The translations under genes and the position numbers were made by a program. This document shows, piece by piece, positions 16,501-25,231 of a stretch of 40,257 nucleotides of DNA. Positions within the stretch are counted from its first letter, which is position 1, and every line of letters starts with the position of its first letter. Source of the stretch: CAYVFC01 sp964450715 (GTDB taxonomy: Bacteria > Myxococcota_A > Polyangia > Polyangiales > JAFGIB01). The notes beneath the pieces are model-generated. The model was given only the letters and a program-made list of their open reading frames with translations, had not been told where the DNA came from and did no database searches. The stretch lies in NCBI GenBank assembly GCA_964450715.1, contig CAYVFC010000073.1, positions 1-40,257 of the forward strand, written 5' to 3'.

Positions 16501-16645
16501 CCTCGGCGCCGAGCGATTCTCGCCGCTGGCGATCGCGGTCATCGGTGGCTTCGTCACCTCCACCTTCCTGACCATTCTCTTCATTCCCGTGCTCTACAAG
16601 AGCTTCGATACGGGCATCGGGCGGTTGCGGCAGGTATTCGGATAG
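13547..16645 (+). CDS. RND-family efflux pump permease
   Basis: A 1032-residue inner-membrane proton-driven exporter, full length for the family. It shows the first transmembrane helix (AVWALVLAVGVFGYLAY), the porter-domain start YPGAAAEDVAQDLSRRMEEE, the TM4 signature GIVIDNSVVVLENI (about 389-402), the second-half repeat, and TM10 GMVINSAILLISFIEQQRERG-like sequence near 930-950. TM4 carries Asp-Asn where AcrB-type pumps have Asp-Asp, a variant seen in other RND branches. No heavy-metal-pump signature is obvious, so an organic or antibiotic substrate is more likely. There is no outer-membrane channel gene next to it, so it must borrow one. It is coupled to the adaptor by a four-base overlap. 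Confidence 0.92.
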   Translation: MTRWILTNRHAVWALVLAVGVFGYLAYQRLPVQLFPDTAPPLVNVITTYPGAAAEDVAQDLSRRMEEEFASLEGVFKVKSSSQDNLSVVSVEFQYGRDVELAAVDVQNAIARIRGELPHGIREPQVLKFSTTDRPVVTYAVMTADLTRARRLSEDAFAPRLQQVEGVAAVDVFGGSRPAVLVDLDRQEIEAARVPLQRIVEALRAHNTITPAGRIRTDSTQSMFRVDTRAGTVQALEDIPIATAGGSRVLLRDLATIRKAPLEDDSRFRLNGRRAIAMQVFKTTEANTVEVVQAIREVVAELGSRYPGVQIREGEESASFAQTSVDNLMGNIGQAILFTAVLMLFFLRQWRTSLVVALTMPLSFGITFATMKLLAIDLNLVTLSAIILAVGIVIDNSVVVLENIVRRREQDRLDPVDGAVAGTEEVRGAALGGTLTNIAVLVPLLFLSGFTGKTFGPLSLTLLIAFSSSIVVALVLVPLFSTYVKSQTGGKDIGNRVVRIASGPFNWAMEWLKRFYLLVLRGSLRHGWIVVVAGMLLFAGGVAGIRALGMDVLPRMDTGSFYVSLETPSGSSLEETVRVVADVEELIRQEKAVRIVQSQVGFEQGMRSLSSFGVQGPTQGFITVTLTDRNQRADTVWDIEARIREGITRVPGIQAATVREMGNTARATTSAPVVVRITGDDPLVLDKLGTAVEERLVRVPSAVAPMRSWRIDQQQGRFDIDVLRATEIGVSPVMVGQTLLAGTDGIAAGEYYGDDGTPLPIRVSFREQQRRTPDDLLRFPLFTASTRNPVPLGDLVRHRNVVGQGLVTREHLSPSLEVSAFIQGRPLSFVVSDVERALSDIDAPAGYRVEITGEKGDLAESKKEIGSALFIGIIGVYLLLVAQFRSFVHPVTVLFSIPLSLSGIAAALFIAGKPVSMPVMVGLILIVGMVINSAILLISFIEQQRERGVELDDALRAAVELRFRPIMMTSFSTVVGMIPLAAEWSLGAERFSPLAIAVIGGFVTSTFLTILFIPVLYKSFDTGIGRLRQVFG

Positions 16646-16674
16646 ATCGTCGGCTACTCCCTCTATCAAATCGG

Positions 16675-16712
16675 TTCGCAGGCGAGTGCCCGCTCAGGCA
16701 CTCGCCTGCGAA
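16675..16712. terminator. Bidirectional terminator hairpin
   Basis: A perfect 16-bp inverted repeat: TTCGCAGGCGAGTGCC (16675-16690), a six-base loop, GGCACTCGCCTGCGAA (16697-16712). It lies between the pump gene and the converging hcp gene, whose stop is at 16716. There is no strong T-run on either side, but stem length and position argue for transcript ends from both directions. Confidence 0.75.
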
Positions 16713-16715
16713 TCC

Positions 16716-18350
16716 TCAGTTCCCCGCCATCATGGCGGCGATGTCGCCTTGCACATCTCCGATGGGCTTGATGTCGAAGGTTTCGACCAGCAACTTGGCG
16801 ACGTTTGGCGAGAGGAATCCCGGCAGCGTCGGGCCGAGGCGGATGCCCTTGACGCCCAGGTGCAAGAGGGCCAGTAGGACGGTCACGGCCTTCTGTTCGT
16901 ACCAGCCGATGTCGAAGGAGAGGGGTAGCTCGTTGATATCGGCCAGCCCGAAGACTTCCTTGAGCTTGAGTGCCACCACGGCGAGCGAATACGAGTCGTT
17001 GCACTGCCCGGCGTCGAGCACACGAGGGACCCCTCCGATGTCGCCCAGGTCCAGCTTGTTGTAGCGGTACTTGGCACAGCCGGCGGTCAGGATGACCGTG
17101 TCCTTGGGCAGGTTCTCGGCCACCTCGGTGAAGTAAGAGCGCCCCTTCTGACGGCCGTCGCAACCGGCCATGACGACGAAACGCTTGATGGCTCCGGTCT
17201 TGACCGCGTTGACGACCTTATCGGCCAGGGCGAGAACCTGGCCATGGGCGAAACCGCCGGTGATCGTTCCCGACTCGAGCGCCATCGGCGGTTTGCAGCC
17301 GCGCGCCTTCTCGATGATCGCCGAGAAGTCTTTCTGGCCGCCGTTCTTGCGTTCCGGAATGTGCGTGACGCCGGGATAGGCGGCCCGGCCCGTGGTGTAG
17401 AGCCGATCCCGGTAACCGTCCTTCACCGGTACGATGCAGTTCGTGGTGAGCAGGATGGGGCCGTTGAAGGAATCGAACTCCTTCTGCTGGTGCCACCAGG
17501 AGTTGCCGTAGTTCCCCACCAGGTGGTCGTACTTCTTGAAGGCCGGGTAGTAGTTCGCCGGCAGCATCTCGCCGTGGGTATAGATGTCGAGACCGGCACC
17601 TTTGCTCTGCTCGAGCAACTCTTCCAGATCCTTGAGGTCGTGGCCGGAAATCAGGATACCGGGACGATCGCGGACGCCGATGTTCACCTTGGTCAGCTCG
17701 GGCTGGCCGTAAGCCGAGGTGTTCGCCTTGTCGAGCAAGGCCATGACGGTCACCGCGGTCTCGCCGGCCTTCATCACCATCCCCACCATCTCGTCCTGCG
17801 AGAGGTCCTCGGTCGTGGATGCCAGCGCGTCGAAGATGAAGGTGTAGATCGCGGGATCCTCGTGTCCCAGCACGGCCGCGTGATCGGCATAGGCGGCGAT
17901 GCCCTTCACGCCGTAGATGAGCAACTCGCGCAGTGAGCGGACATCCTCGTTTTCCGTCGCCTGCACCCCCACCGAGGTCGCCTTTTTCGCAAACGTGTCG
18001 GGGGTTCCGGTCCAGGTGGCCGCGTCATGCCGGATCTCTGCGCCGGCATGAAGGGCCTTTGCCTGGTCGCGCACCGTCAGGGCCTGCTCGACTACCCTGG
18101 AAACGTGCTCGGCGTCGAAATCGACGTTGGTAATCGTCGTGAAGAGCGCCTCGATCACGAAGCGCCCGATCGAAGTCGGCACCTCTACCCCGCCTCTCTG
18201 CGCCTCGCGCGCGTGCAGGGCGACCCCCTTGAGCGTGTGAATCAGCAGATCCTGCATGTTGGCGGCCGGCTCATCCTTGCCGCAGGCGCCGAGCTTGGTG
18301 CAGCCGCTATTCTTCTGCGTCTCCTGACATTGGAAACAGAACATGGACAT
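16716..18350 (-). CDS. hcp: Hybrid cluster protein (hydroxylamine reductase / NO reductase)
   Basis: A 544-residue Hcp. The N-terminal cluster is bound by C5, C8, C17 and C23 (C-x2-C-x8-C-x5-C), the spacing of the [4Fe-4S] class found in anaerobes rather than the [2Fe-2S] class of enterobacteria. Hybrid-cluster ligands are visible: TTNCIVPVKDGY, MAGCDGRQ, TAGCAKYRYNK and DAGQCNDSYSL. Hcp reduces hydroxylamine in vitro and NO to N2O at physiological levels. ATG 18350 is chosen for its GGAGAG site and because the Cys motif follows at once. It is the last gene of the porin-nrfH-nrfA-hcp run. No hcr reductase gene is adjacent, as is usual for this class. Confidence 0.95.
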   Translation of the reverse strand: MSMFCFQCQETQKNSGCTKLGACGKDEPAANMQDLLIHTLKGVALHAREAQRGGVEVPTSIGRFVIEALFTTITNVDFDAEHVSRVVEQALTVRDQAKALHAGAEIRHDAATWTGTPDTFAKKATSVGVQATENEDVRSLRELLIYGVKGIAAYADHAAVLGHEDPAIYTFIFDALASTTEDLSQDEMVGMVMKAGETAVTVMALLDKANTSAYGQPELTKVNIGVRDRPGILISGHDLKDLEELLEQSKGAGLDIYTHGEMLPANYYPAFKKYDHLVGNYGNSWWHQQKEFDSFNGPILLTTNCIVPVKDGYRDRLYTTGRAAYPGVTHIPERKNGGQKDFSAIIEKARGCKPPMALESGTITGGFAHGQVLALADKVVNAVKTGAIKRFVVMAGCDGRQKGRSYFTEVAENLPKDTVILTAGCAKYRYNKLDLGDIGGVPRVLDAGQCNDSYSLAVVALKLKEVFGLADINELPLSFDIGWYEQKAVTVLLALLHLGVKGIRLGPTLPGFLSPNVAKLLVETFDIKPIGDVQGDIAAMMAGN

Positions 18351-18366
18351 GGTCTTTCTCTCCTTT

Positions 18367-18390
18367 CCCGAGGACTCTGTTCGTCTCGGG
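18367..18390 (-). other. Intercistronic hairpin between nrfA and hcp
   Basis: CCCGAG (18367-18372) pairs with CTCGGG (18385-18390) around a 12-base loop, just upstream of the hcp ribosome site. It could moderate read-through or RNA stability. TATAAA upstream of it on the minus strand could be a -10 for hcp alone, but no -35 is clear. Confidence 0.35.
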
Positions 18391-18405
18391 TATTCGTATC
18401 GTGGT

Positions 18406-19866
18406 TTATAGAGATGTCGGCGGAACGTCTTCTTGCTTGGCGCCGTTCGCCTGAAGCGCGGCGATCTGTCCCTGCCGCGCGAGGTCTGCCGCCTCTCCCA
18501 GGATGCGGGCCGCCTCCTGCGGCGCGTGGAATCCCATCGAGTTCTCGGCCGCGATGAAGTCGAGTCGCCACTGGGCCTGGCGCTGCAATTCGAGCACGGG
18601 CGCCAGCTGCTCGTCGCTTGCGCCGGCCTCGCGCGCCACAATCACCGCCTCGATCAGATCCACCACCGCCTTGCCAGCATTCTGCAGCAGGCGATAGTTG
18701 CGGTCCTGGATGGCGTCTACCCGCGCCTGGATCTCGCTTTCCGGAAACTTGTGGCAGGTCTGACAGGCGCGGTTGATGTTTAGCAGGGGGCTGCGCACCC
18801 AGTGGTCCGAGACCTTGGTGGCTCCGTCACGCATGTAGGGCATGTGGCAATCCGCGCAGGCCACTCCGCTGCGCGCGTGGATCCCCTGGCTCCAGAGCTC
18901 GTACTCTGGATGCTGGGCTTTGAGAATGGGCGCTTTGGTCTCCTTGTGTTTGTAGTCGAAGAAGCGCTCACCATTCTGCAGGGTGGTCTCGTCCCAGTGC
19001 TTTTCGGCTTGTTCCACGGTGAGCCCCTTGCTCCAGGGAAAGGTGAGCTTGAAGCCGCTCGAACAGTAGTACTCCACGTGGCACTGAGCGCAGACCAGCG
19101 AGCGCATCTCGGTGCGCGAGGCGTCGCGGTTGATATCGTAGGGCTTGTCGCGCGGTCCCTCGCGCCAACGCTGGACCGAGGGTAGTTGGGGCACCTCGCC
19201 CTCGCCCGCGGCCAGCATCTCCATTCCCTGTAGTAGCCCGGGACGCGTCACCCGTATCTTCATACTCTCGGGATCGTGGCAATCCACGCACGAAACCGGA
19301 TGCGCGTGGCCGATGTCGTGGAGCATCTTGTTCGTCTCCTGGTACGACATGGCGTAGGTTTTCTCGAATCCCGCGACGGCGTCGCCGTCCCCTAGTTTGC
19401 GATAGAGCGGCATCACCGAGGCGTGGCAGTGCAGGCACGATCCCGACTGCGGCTTGGTCTGCCGCTTGGTCTGCTCCTGGTCCTGCAGCATGTAGGCGTG
19501 CCCGCGGCGATCCCGGTAGTCGATGGAAAAGGCGTAGCCCAGGAAGATGCGCTTGAGCCACGGGTCGCGCTCGATCTTCTCCTCGGGCAGCGCCTCGCTG
19601 CCGCCGTGACCACCGTAGCGCGTCTTGGTGGGCTGCGAGGTAAGCTTGTAGGTGCCGTATTGTTTCGGCCAGTTGGTACCCCACACCTCCGGATCCGTAG
19701 TATTCTCGTCGACCTCCACCAGCCGCACGAACGGCGTGCGCTCCTCTGCCTTGCGCTCGGCCACGTTGAGCAGAAGAGCTGTCACGCCCGCGGTGGCACC
19801 GGCCACGACGACCGTCACCAAGACGTAGGGCCACGCCCGCGAAAAGATACTCGTCGAATCGTTCAT
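18406..19866 (-). CDS. nrfA: Cytochrome c nitrite reductase, catalytic subunit
   Basis: A 486-residue pentaheme NrfA, the periplasmic enzyme that reduces nitrite (also NO and hydroxylamine) to ammonia. Heme motifs: CLHCH (144-148), CVDCH (193-197), CAQCH (259-263), CADCH (337-341), CQTCH (368-372). Active-site residues are recognisable: Arg in RRGHAYML (about 121), Tyr in CHVEYY (266) and His319 in AQHPEYEL. The first heme, at the catalytic position, has CxxCH rather than the usual CxxCK; a minority of NrfA proteins do this, so the ordinary heme lyase would suffice. Residues 12-33 are an uncleaved signal or anchor helix. The start overlaps the nrfH stop by four bases. Confidence 0.95.
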   Translation of the reverse strand: MNDSTSIFSRAWPYVLVTVVVAGATAGVTALLLNVAERKAEERTPFVRLVEVDENTTDPEVWGTNWPKQYGTYKLTSQPTKTRYGGHGGSEALPEEKIERDPWLKRIFLGYAFSIDYRDRRGHAYMLQDQEQTKRQTKPQSGSCLHCHASVMPLYRKLGDGDAVAGFEKTYAMSYQETNKMLHDIGHAHPVSCVDCHDPESMKIRVTRPGLLQGMEMLAAGEGEVPQLPSVQRWREGPRDKPYDINRDASRTEMRSLVCAQCHVEYYCSSGFKLTFPWSKGLTVEQAEKHWDETTLQNGERFFDYKHKETKAPILKAQHPEYELWSQGIHARSGVACADCHMPYMRDGATKVSDHWVRSPLLNINRACQTCHKFPESEIQARVDAIQDRNYRLLQNAGKAVVDLIEAVIVAREAGASDEQLAPVLELQRQAQWRLDFIAAENSMGFHAPQEAARILGEAADLARQGQIAALQANGAKQEDVPPTSL

Positions 19867-20366
19867 TTTTCCTCCCGCATCATTTCGATTCCGGCAACCA
19901 TCGGGCCGCCCAGCCCGACGCGTTCGCCGTGCCCGACCGCGTCATGGCAATGAACGCAGCGCGGCGCCCCTTCGGTAGAGGCTATCGACTGCTCGTTCAG
20001 CATCCCACCGTGGCAGCGAAGACAGTTGGCGTGCAGGATCTCCTCGTTCTTCGGCGTGATGCCGATGGGCTCGGGAAAACCCTGCATGGTGAAGGCCCTG
20101 GAGTGGCTCCAGCCGTTCTCGGCCTTGGCCAGGTATTTGTCCGGAAAGTCGGCCGGTAGATGACAATCGGCGCAGGTGGCCGCGGCGTGGTGGCTCGCCT
20201 TCTGCCACCCGTCATATTGCGGTCGCATGATGTGGCAGTTGACGCAGGCCTTGGGGTCCGTGCTCAGGTACGACAGCCCCTCCGCGTAGTTGAAGGTGAC
20301 GCCGCCTATCCCGGCCAGCACGCCGATCGACGCGAAGGTAAGAGCTGGCAACAGTCGCATCTTCAT
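19863..20366 (-). CDS. nrfH: Cytochrome c nitrite reductase, membrane quinol dehydrogenase subunit
   Basis: A 167-residue NapC/NrfH-family tetraheme cytochrome that takes electrons from the quinol pool and passes them to NrfA. One N-terminal transmembrane helix (about 7-27) is followed by heme motifs CVNCH (41-45), CADCH (65-69), CLRCH (115-119) and CVHCH (137-141). The first motif is followed by I-M, the Met arrangement known for NrfH heme 1. The ATG at 20366 is followed two codons later by a second ATG; an AAAGGGG stretch precedes. It lies 40 bases after the porin-like gene and overlaps nrfA. Confidence 0.94.
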   Translation of the reverse strand: MKMRLLPALTFASIGVLAGIGGVTFNYAEGLSYLSTDPKACVNCHIMRPQYDGWQKASHHAAATCADCHLPADFPDKYLAKAENGWSHSRAFTMQGFPEPIGITPKNEEILHANCLRCHGGMLNEQSIASTEGAPRCVHCHDAVGHGERVGLGGPMVAGIEMMREEK

Positions 20367-20406
20367 TCCAAATGGCCCCTTTGTTCCGATCCCCGCTTAG
20401 AGGAGG

Positions 20407-22053
20407 CTACGTGATGTTATAGCGGAGCTCTACCTCGAAAAAGTGGACGGGATCGGTGCTCGGATACTGCTCGGACGCGGGCAGGAAAAGCGCATACATG
20501 CCGCGCAGGATCAAACCCTTCCCGAGACCGTATCCCAGGCTAGTGTCGATCTCGGTGGCCGCGTAGCTGCTCTCCGCGGTGGACGTCGTGCCGTCAGGTG
20601 CGGTCGTCGTCCGGTCGGCCGGGCGGAAGAAAAAGTGGCCATCGACCGCGAGCTTGATCTCGTAGGGCAACCGGAGCGCCGCCCGAGCGATGGGGCCGGC
20701 CACGTTGGAGCGCCCGCCCATGATGTCGGCAAATCCTAGCCACCTGTGCGCGGTTGGGTAGAGCTGGTTGTAGGCCTCGTTCTTGTCCGCGGTGTCCGGA
20801 TCGTCGCCCGAGGCGTACAGCCCGCCGCCGGCGATGCGCAGCCTTTCGTCCGCCAGGTTCAGACCGACTTCACCGTCTATCTGAAACGCCAGGGTGCTCA
20901 CGGCCTCGGCCACCTGATCGGGCGCTGCGCGGCGCGCGCCCAGTTGCACACCGCCCTCGGCGCGCAGATCGACGATGCCGACCCGCGTCTTCACCCGACT
21001 GCCCAGCGTCAGCTCGGCGGCGGCCTCTCGCTCTCCCCCATCGCCCGCTCCGGGTGCGCTCTCCGGAACGTCGGTTCCGGGCCAGATGTGGGTCAAGGCG
21101 TAGAGATCCAGCTCGAGCTTCTCGCCCAGCAAGGGCCCGACGCCGGCGTATACACCGGTGAAGTAAAGGTCGCCCGCGCCGATCGGCTCGTACAGCGCGG
21201 GAAGCCCCTCGGAAGATACGGTAAAGACGAGGTCTACCCACGCGCGCGCGGGCTTCGTACCCAGCCGTAGCCTGGCGCCGTCGAACGAACGCCCGGTCTG
21301 GTGCCACCCCACGTTGCCGATCACCAGGTGCTCGCCGTAGGCCATCTCGAAACGCCCGGCATCGAAACGCGCGCCGCAACTCTGCAAGCGCAGATAACCC
21401 TCGTGCAATCCGAGCTCCGCGTCGTTGAGCCCGCCCGCTTGCCAGAAACCGCTGGCCTGGGGGGTGAACCGCACCAACGCTTCGAGACCGTCGGACACCC
21501 GCTGCGGGACGGTCGCCAGGCCCAGGCGCGCGCGATAGGCCACCGCGTCCATCTCCCGGAAGCGCGGACCCACTATCCCGATCCGCTCGTATCCCTCGCG
21601 TAGCTCGTAGCGGGTGAAGAACGACCCCGTGACCTCCAACGGTATGAGCGACGTGTCCGGCGCGCTTTCACCAGTATCAGCGCTCTCATCGGACGTCTGG
21701 ACGGGTGCTGGCTCGGTTGTACCGCCGGCCGCCGCTCTGTCGGCACTGGTGTCCTCCGGTCGCGACGACCTGGGCCGGTCGGAATCGGGCTCTTCTGAAA
21801 CGGCCGGCGACGTGTCAGACACCGACTGCCCGACCTCTTCGGTAGCAATCGACTCGTCCGGGTCCGAAGCGGCGGTCGCGCCATCGCCAACGGTCGAAGC
21901 GTCGCCGGCGGGCGCTTGCGACGGCTCCGGTACGCTGGAAACGGTCGGGCCCGCGGAGTCCTGCGCGATCGCAGCCGCCGGGAGTAGAAGTAGAACCACG
22001 GCGAGCGGCACCGTAACGGCCGGCGGCAGCGAGGTGTATCTCCTGTTGTTCAC
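20407..22053 (-). CDS. Outer-membrane beta-barrel protein leading the nrf operon
   Basis: A 548-residue exported protein. The signal peptide (about residues 10-31, ending AAAIAQ) is followed by ~130 residues of Ser/Thr/Pro/Glu/Asp-rich, probably disordered sequence. Then come ~390 residues of alternating short strands with aromatic girdle residues and a C-terminal F-x-V-E-L-R-Y-N-I-T, typical of a beta-barrel. I do not recognise the family closely; it recalls long-chain porins of the alginate-export or DcaP kind. GTG 22053 is preferred over an upstream GTG at 22068 because GGAGGG sits seven bases before it. It is the first gene before nrfHA-hcp, so a role in nitrite or ammonium passage, or in holding periplasmic cytochromes, is inferred. 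Confidence 0.7.
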   Translation of the reverse strand: MNNRRYTSLPPAVTVPLAVVLLLLPAAAIAQDSAGPTVSSVPEPSQAPAGDASTVGDGATAASDPDESIATEEVGQSVSDTSPAVSEEPDSDRPRSSRPEDTSADRAAAGGTTEPAPVQTSDESADTGESAPDTSLIPLEVTGSFFTRYELREGYERIGIVGPRFREMDAVAYRARLGLATVPQRVSDGLEALVRFTPQASGFWQAGGLNDAELGLHEGYLRLQSCGARFDAGRFEMAYGEHLVIGNVGWHQTGRSFDGARLRLGTKPARAWVDLVFTVSSEGLPALYEPIGAGDLYFTGVYAGVGPLLGEKLELDLYALTHIWPGTDVPESAPGAGDGGEREAAAELTLGSRVKTRVGIVDLRAEGGVQLGARRAAPDQVAEAVSTLAFQIDGEVGLNLADERLRIAGGGLYASGDDPDTADKNEAYNQLYPTAHRWLGFADIMGGRSNVAGPIARAALRLPYEIKLAVDGHFFFRPADRTTTAPDGTTSTAESSYAATEIDTSLGYGLGKGLILRGMYALFLPASEQYPSTDPVHFFEVELRYNIT

Positions 22054-22240
22054 TCTATATCCCTCCACGGGCGGCGAGTACTGCTCACGACCTCGCCGGA
22101 GTCGCGGACGCCTGCCGAGGTCTCGACTGCTCGCCAGGCAACCCCGGACCGTTCTCTACGGGTAGGTGCTTCCTGCCCGGCTCGACGCGGTGGACCGCCA
22201 GTCGGCAGCCGGTCATGCGCTCCGGCTTCACGAAAGCGAC

Positions 22241-22256
22241 TGCAAAGGCGATGCCA
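22241..22256 (-). promoter_or_regulatory. Sigma-54 promoter of the porin-nrfHA-hcp operon
   Basis: On the minus strand TGGCAT (22256-22251) and TTGCA (22245-22241) place GG and GC exactly 12 bases apart, the -24/-12 arrangement. Transcription would start near 22230, leaving a leader of about 175 bases before the porin start. Confidence 0.7.
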
Positions 22257-22285
22257 ATCCGACCGGATAGCGAAGCGCTCGTTTC

Positions 22286-22301
22286 GGGCACGCTCGTTGC
22301 T
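22286..22301 (+). promoter_or_regulatory. Sigma-54 promoter of the Gly-rich lipoprotein gene
   Basis: GGGCACG (22286-22292), four bases, TTGCT (22297-22301): all but the first base fit TGGCACG-N4-TTGCW, and GG to GC spacing is 12. It lies 30 bases from the opposing sigma-54 promoter and about 70 bases before the lipoprotein start. In the rest of 22054-22369 I see no gene, only a possible short leader frame on the minus strand from ATG 22216. Confidence 0.75.
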
Positions 22302-22369
22302 ATTCGTATCTGGCGCCGTTCTGACTCAAACTCGCTGTCTTGCGAGTTATCGGAAAGGGGAACCGGAAT

Positions 22370-23170
22370 ATGGCCACAGCAACCAAACTCCTGATTCCGA
22401 TATTGCTATGGGGGCTGTACGCTTGTGGTGATGATACGTCCGGCGATACGAGCGGTACCGGGGGTTCCGCGGGTTCCGGGGCTGCCGGCGATACGGCCGG
22501 CGGGGGGGGCTCCGGCGGAACCGGTGGAACCAGCGGGACCGCTGCTCCCGGAGGCGACGGCGGTACAGGCGACGAAACGGGTTCGGGCGGCGAAGGCGGT
22601 ACCTCCGGAGGAACGGGCGGTACCGGGGGAACGGACGGCTCGGCCGGCGACGAGAACGGTTCGGGCGCGGGCGGTAACACCGTAATGGATAGCGCCAAGA
22701 CCGCCACCGTGCTGGATCAGGAGGGCAAGATATGCCCGATGAGCGGCGGAAGCCCGCTGGACGGCGAGTTGATGCTGGTGATCGACGGCGAACAGGTCGG
22801 ACCGCTGCTAGTGTTCGGACTGGGACTGGCTGCCACCACTACCACCATCTCGGCCTGCTTTCACGACCCGGACAACCCCAGGGTAGCGGGCTTGCCCAAC
22901 CTCACGCTCGAGCTAGTTCACTTTCAGCCGGCCCGGGGAACCGAGGATCCTCTCGGAGAGCGAGTCGTGGGAAGCGACTTCAACGTCCAGGTCGTGATCG
23001 CACAGGACGGGGACAAGACATACCAGTCGGTCAGCGGCACGGCGACCGTCACCGCGCTCGATCACGAGGCGCGCAAGTACGCCGGAACCGCTGACGTCAT
23101 CGCCGAGGAAACCGGCGGTAGCGACCCCATCGAGATCAGCGTGAGCTGGGACGTGTTCCTGCAGATGTAG
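22370..23170 (+). CDS. Gly-rich lipoprotein of unknown function
   Basis: A 266-residue predicted lipoprotein. The signal peptide ends LYAC with Cys19, followed by about 90 residues made almost wholly of Gly, Thr, Ser, Ala, Asp and Glu in irregular GGTGG-type repeats, and then a ~150-residue beta-rich domain (from about MDSAKTATVLDQEGKICP). The last part reads like a beta-sandwich with no recognised family. Such Gly-rich spacers are common in lipoproteins of Myxococcota-like bacteria. ATG 22370 follows AAGGGG; an upstream TTG is less likely. A sigma-54 promoter drives it divergently from the nrf operon, so it probably acts in the same stress response at the cell surface. Confidence 0.7.
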   Translation: MATATKLLIPILLWGLYACGDDTSGDTSGTGGSAGSGAAGDTAGGGGSGGTGGTSGTAAPGGDGGTGDETGSGGEGGTSGGTGGTGGTDGSAGDENGSGAGGNTVMDSAKTATVLDQEGKICPMSGGSPLDGELMLVIDGEQVGPLLVFGLGLAATTTTISACFHDPDNPRVAGLPNLTLELVHFQPARGTEDPLGERVVGSDFNVQVVIAQDGDKTYQSVSGTATVTALDHEARKYAGTADVIAEETGGSDPIEISVSWDVFLQM

Positions 23171-23221
23171 TCATAAGAACACGGCGGAACGACAACACGT
23201 TGTTCTCATGACAACGTCGCG

Positions 23222-24796
<1,575 letters not shown>

Positions 24797-24844
24797 CTCG
24801 CGTTGTCTGTTTGACTATCACGACGGCCCTCGAAACACCAGGTG

Positions 24845-24860
24845 CGGCACGGGATTTGTA
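24845..24860 (+). promoter_or_regulatory. Weak sigma-54-like promoter before the cupin gene
   Basis: CGGCACG (24845-24851), four bases, TTGTA (24856-24860). Spacing is correct, but the key C of the -12 GC is T. One GT-N7-AC motif (24805-24815) lies 30 bases upstream, in the gap shared with norR. Confidence 0.35.
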
Positions 24861-24886
24861 TGGTAGCGGATGAGGACATCGATACC

Positions 24887-25231
24887 ATGAACGAAAGACA
24901 CAACAGTAATCCGGGCGAGAGGTTTTCCGGCGGGAGCGCCCTCGGGCTCGTGGCCTACCAGCCCGGCGCGATCGTGAGCCGGGAAATCGTCAGCAAGAAG
25001 ACGGGCACGGTCACCGCCTTTGCCTTCGAACAGGGTCAGGGATTGAGCGAGCATACCGCGCCCCTTGACGCGCTCGTTCACGTGCTGGACGGCATTGCCG
25101 AGATCACCATCGGCGGCGAGCCGCACCGCCTCCAGGCGGGCGACCTCATCGTCATGCCCGCGGGCGTCCCTCACGCGCTCAGCGCGGTCGAGCGGTTCAA
25201 GATGCTGCTCGTCATGATCCGCTCGGAGTGA
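24887..25231 (+). CDS. Single-domain cupin protein
   Basis: A 114-residue cupin. The two cupin motifs are readable: SEHTAPLDALVHVLDGIAEI (H and the usual Glu/Gln-containing strand, about 48-67) and AGDLIVMPAGVPHAL with the metal His (about 83-97). Small cupins of this kind bind a metal and often act as dioxygenases, isomerases or sensors. ATG 24887 is chosen because the upstream starts (24860, 24842) would lie at or before the presumed transcription start, and GAGGA precedes it. It is divergent from norR. A role in handling an NO-derived or nitrosated compound is only an inference from position. Confidence 0.8.
   Translation: MNERHNSNPGERFSGGSALGLVAYQPGAIVSREIVSKKTGTVTAFAFEQGQGLSEHTAPLDALVHVLDGIAEITIGGEPHRLQAGDLIVMPAGVPHALSAVERFKMLLVMIRSE

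Noticed and set aside
22425..22685. The Gly-rich coding stretch as a tandem repeat or CRISPR-like array
   Set aside because: The GGYGGN repeats are irregular and in frame with a lipoprotein; there are no uniform repeats with unique spacers.
23202..23212. A single GT-N7-AC motif between the converging lipoprotein and norR genes
   Set aside because: There is no promoter next to it, and a single loosely defined motif of this kind occurs often by chance; the flanking CGTTGT/ACAACG pair is better read as a weak hairpin at the gene ends.
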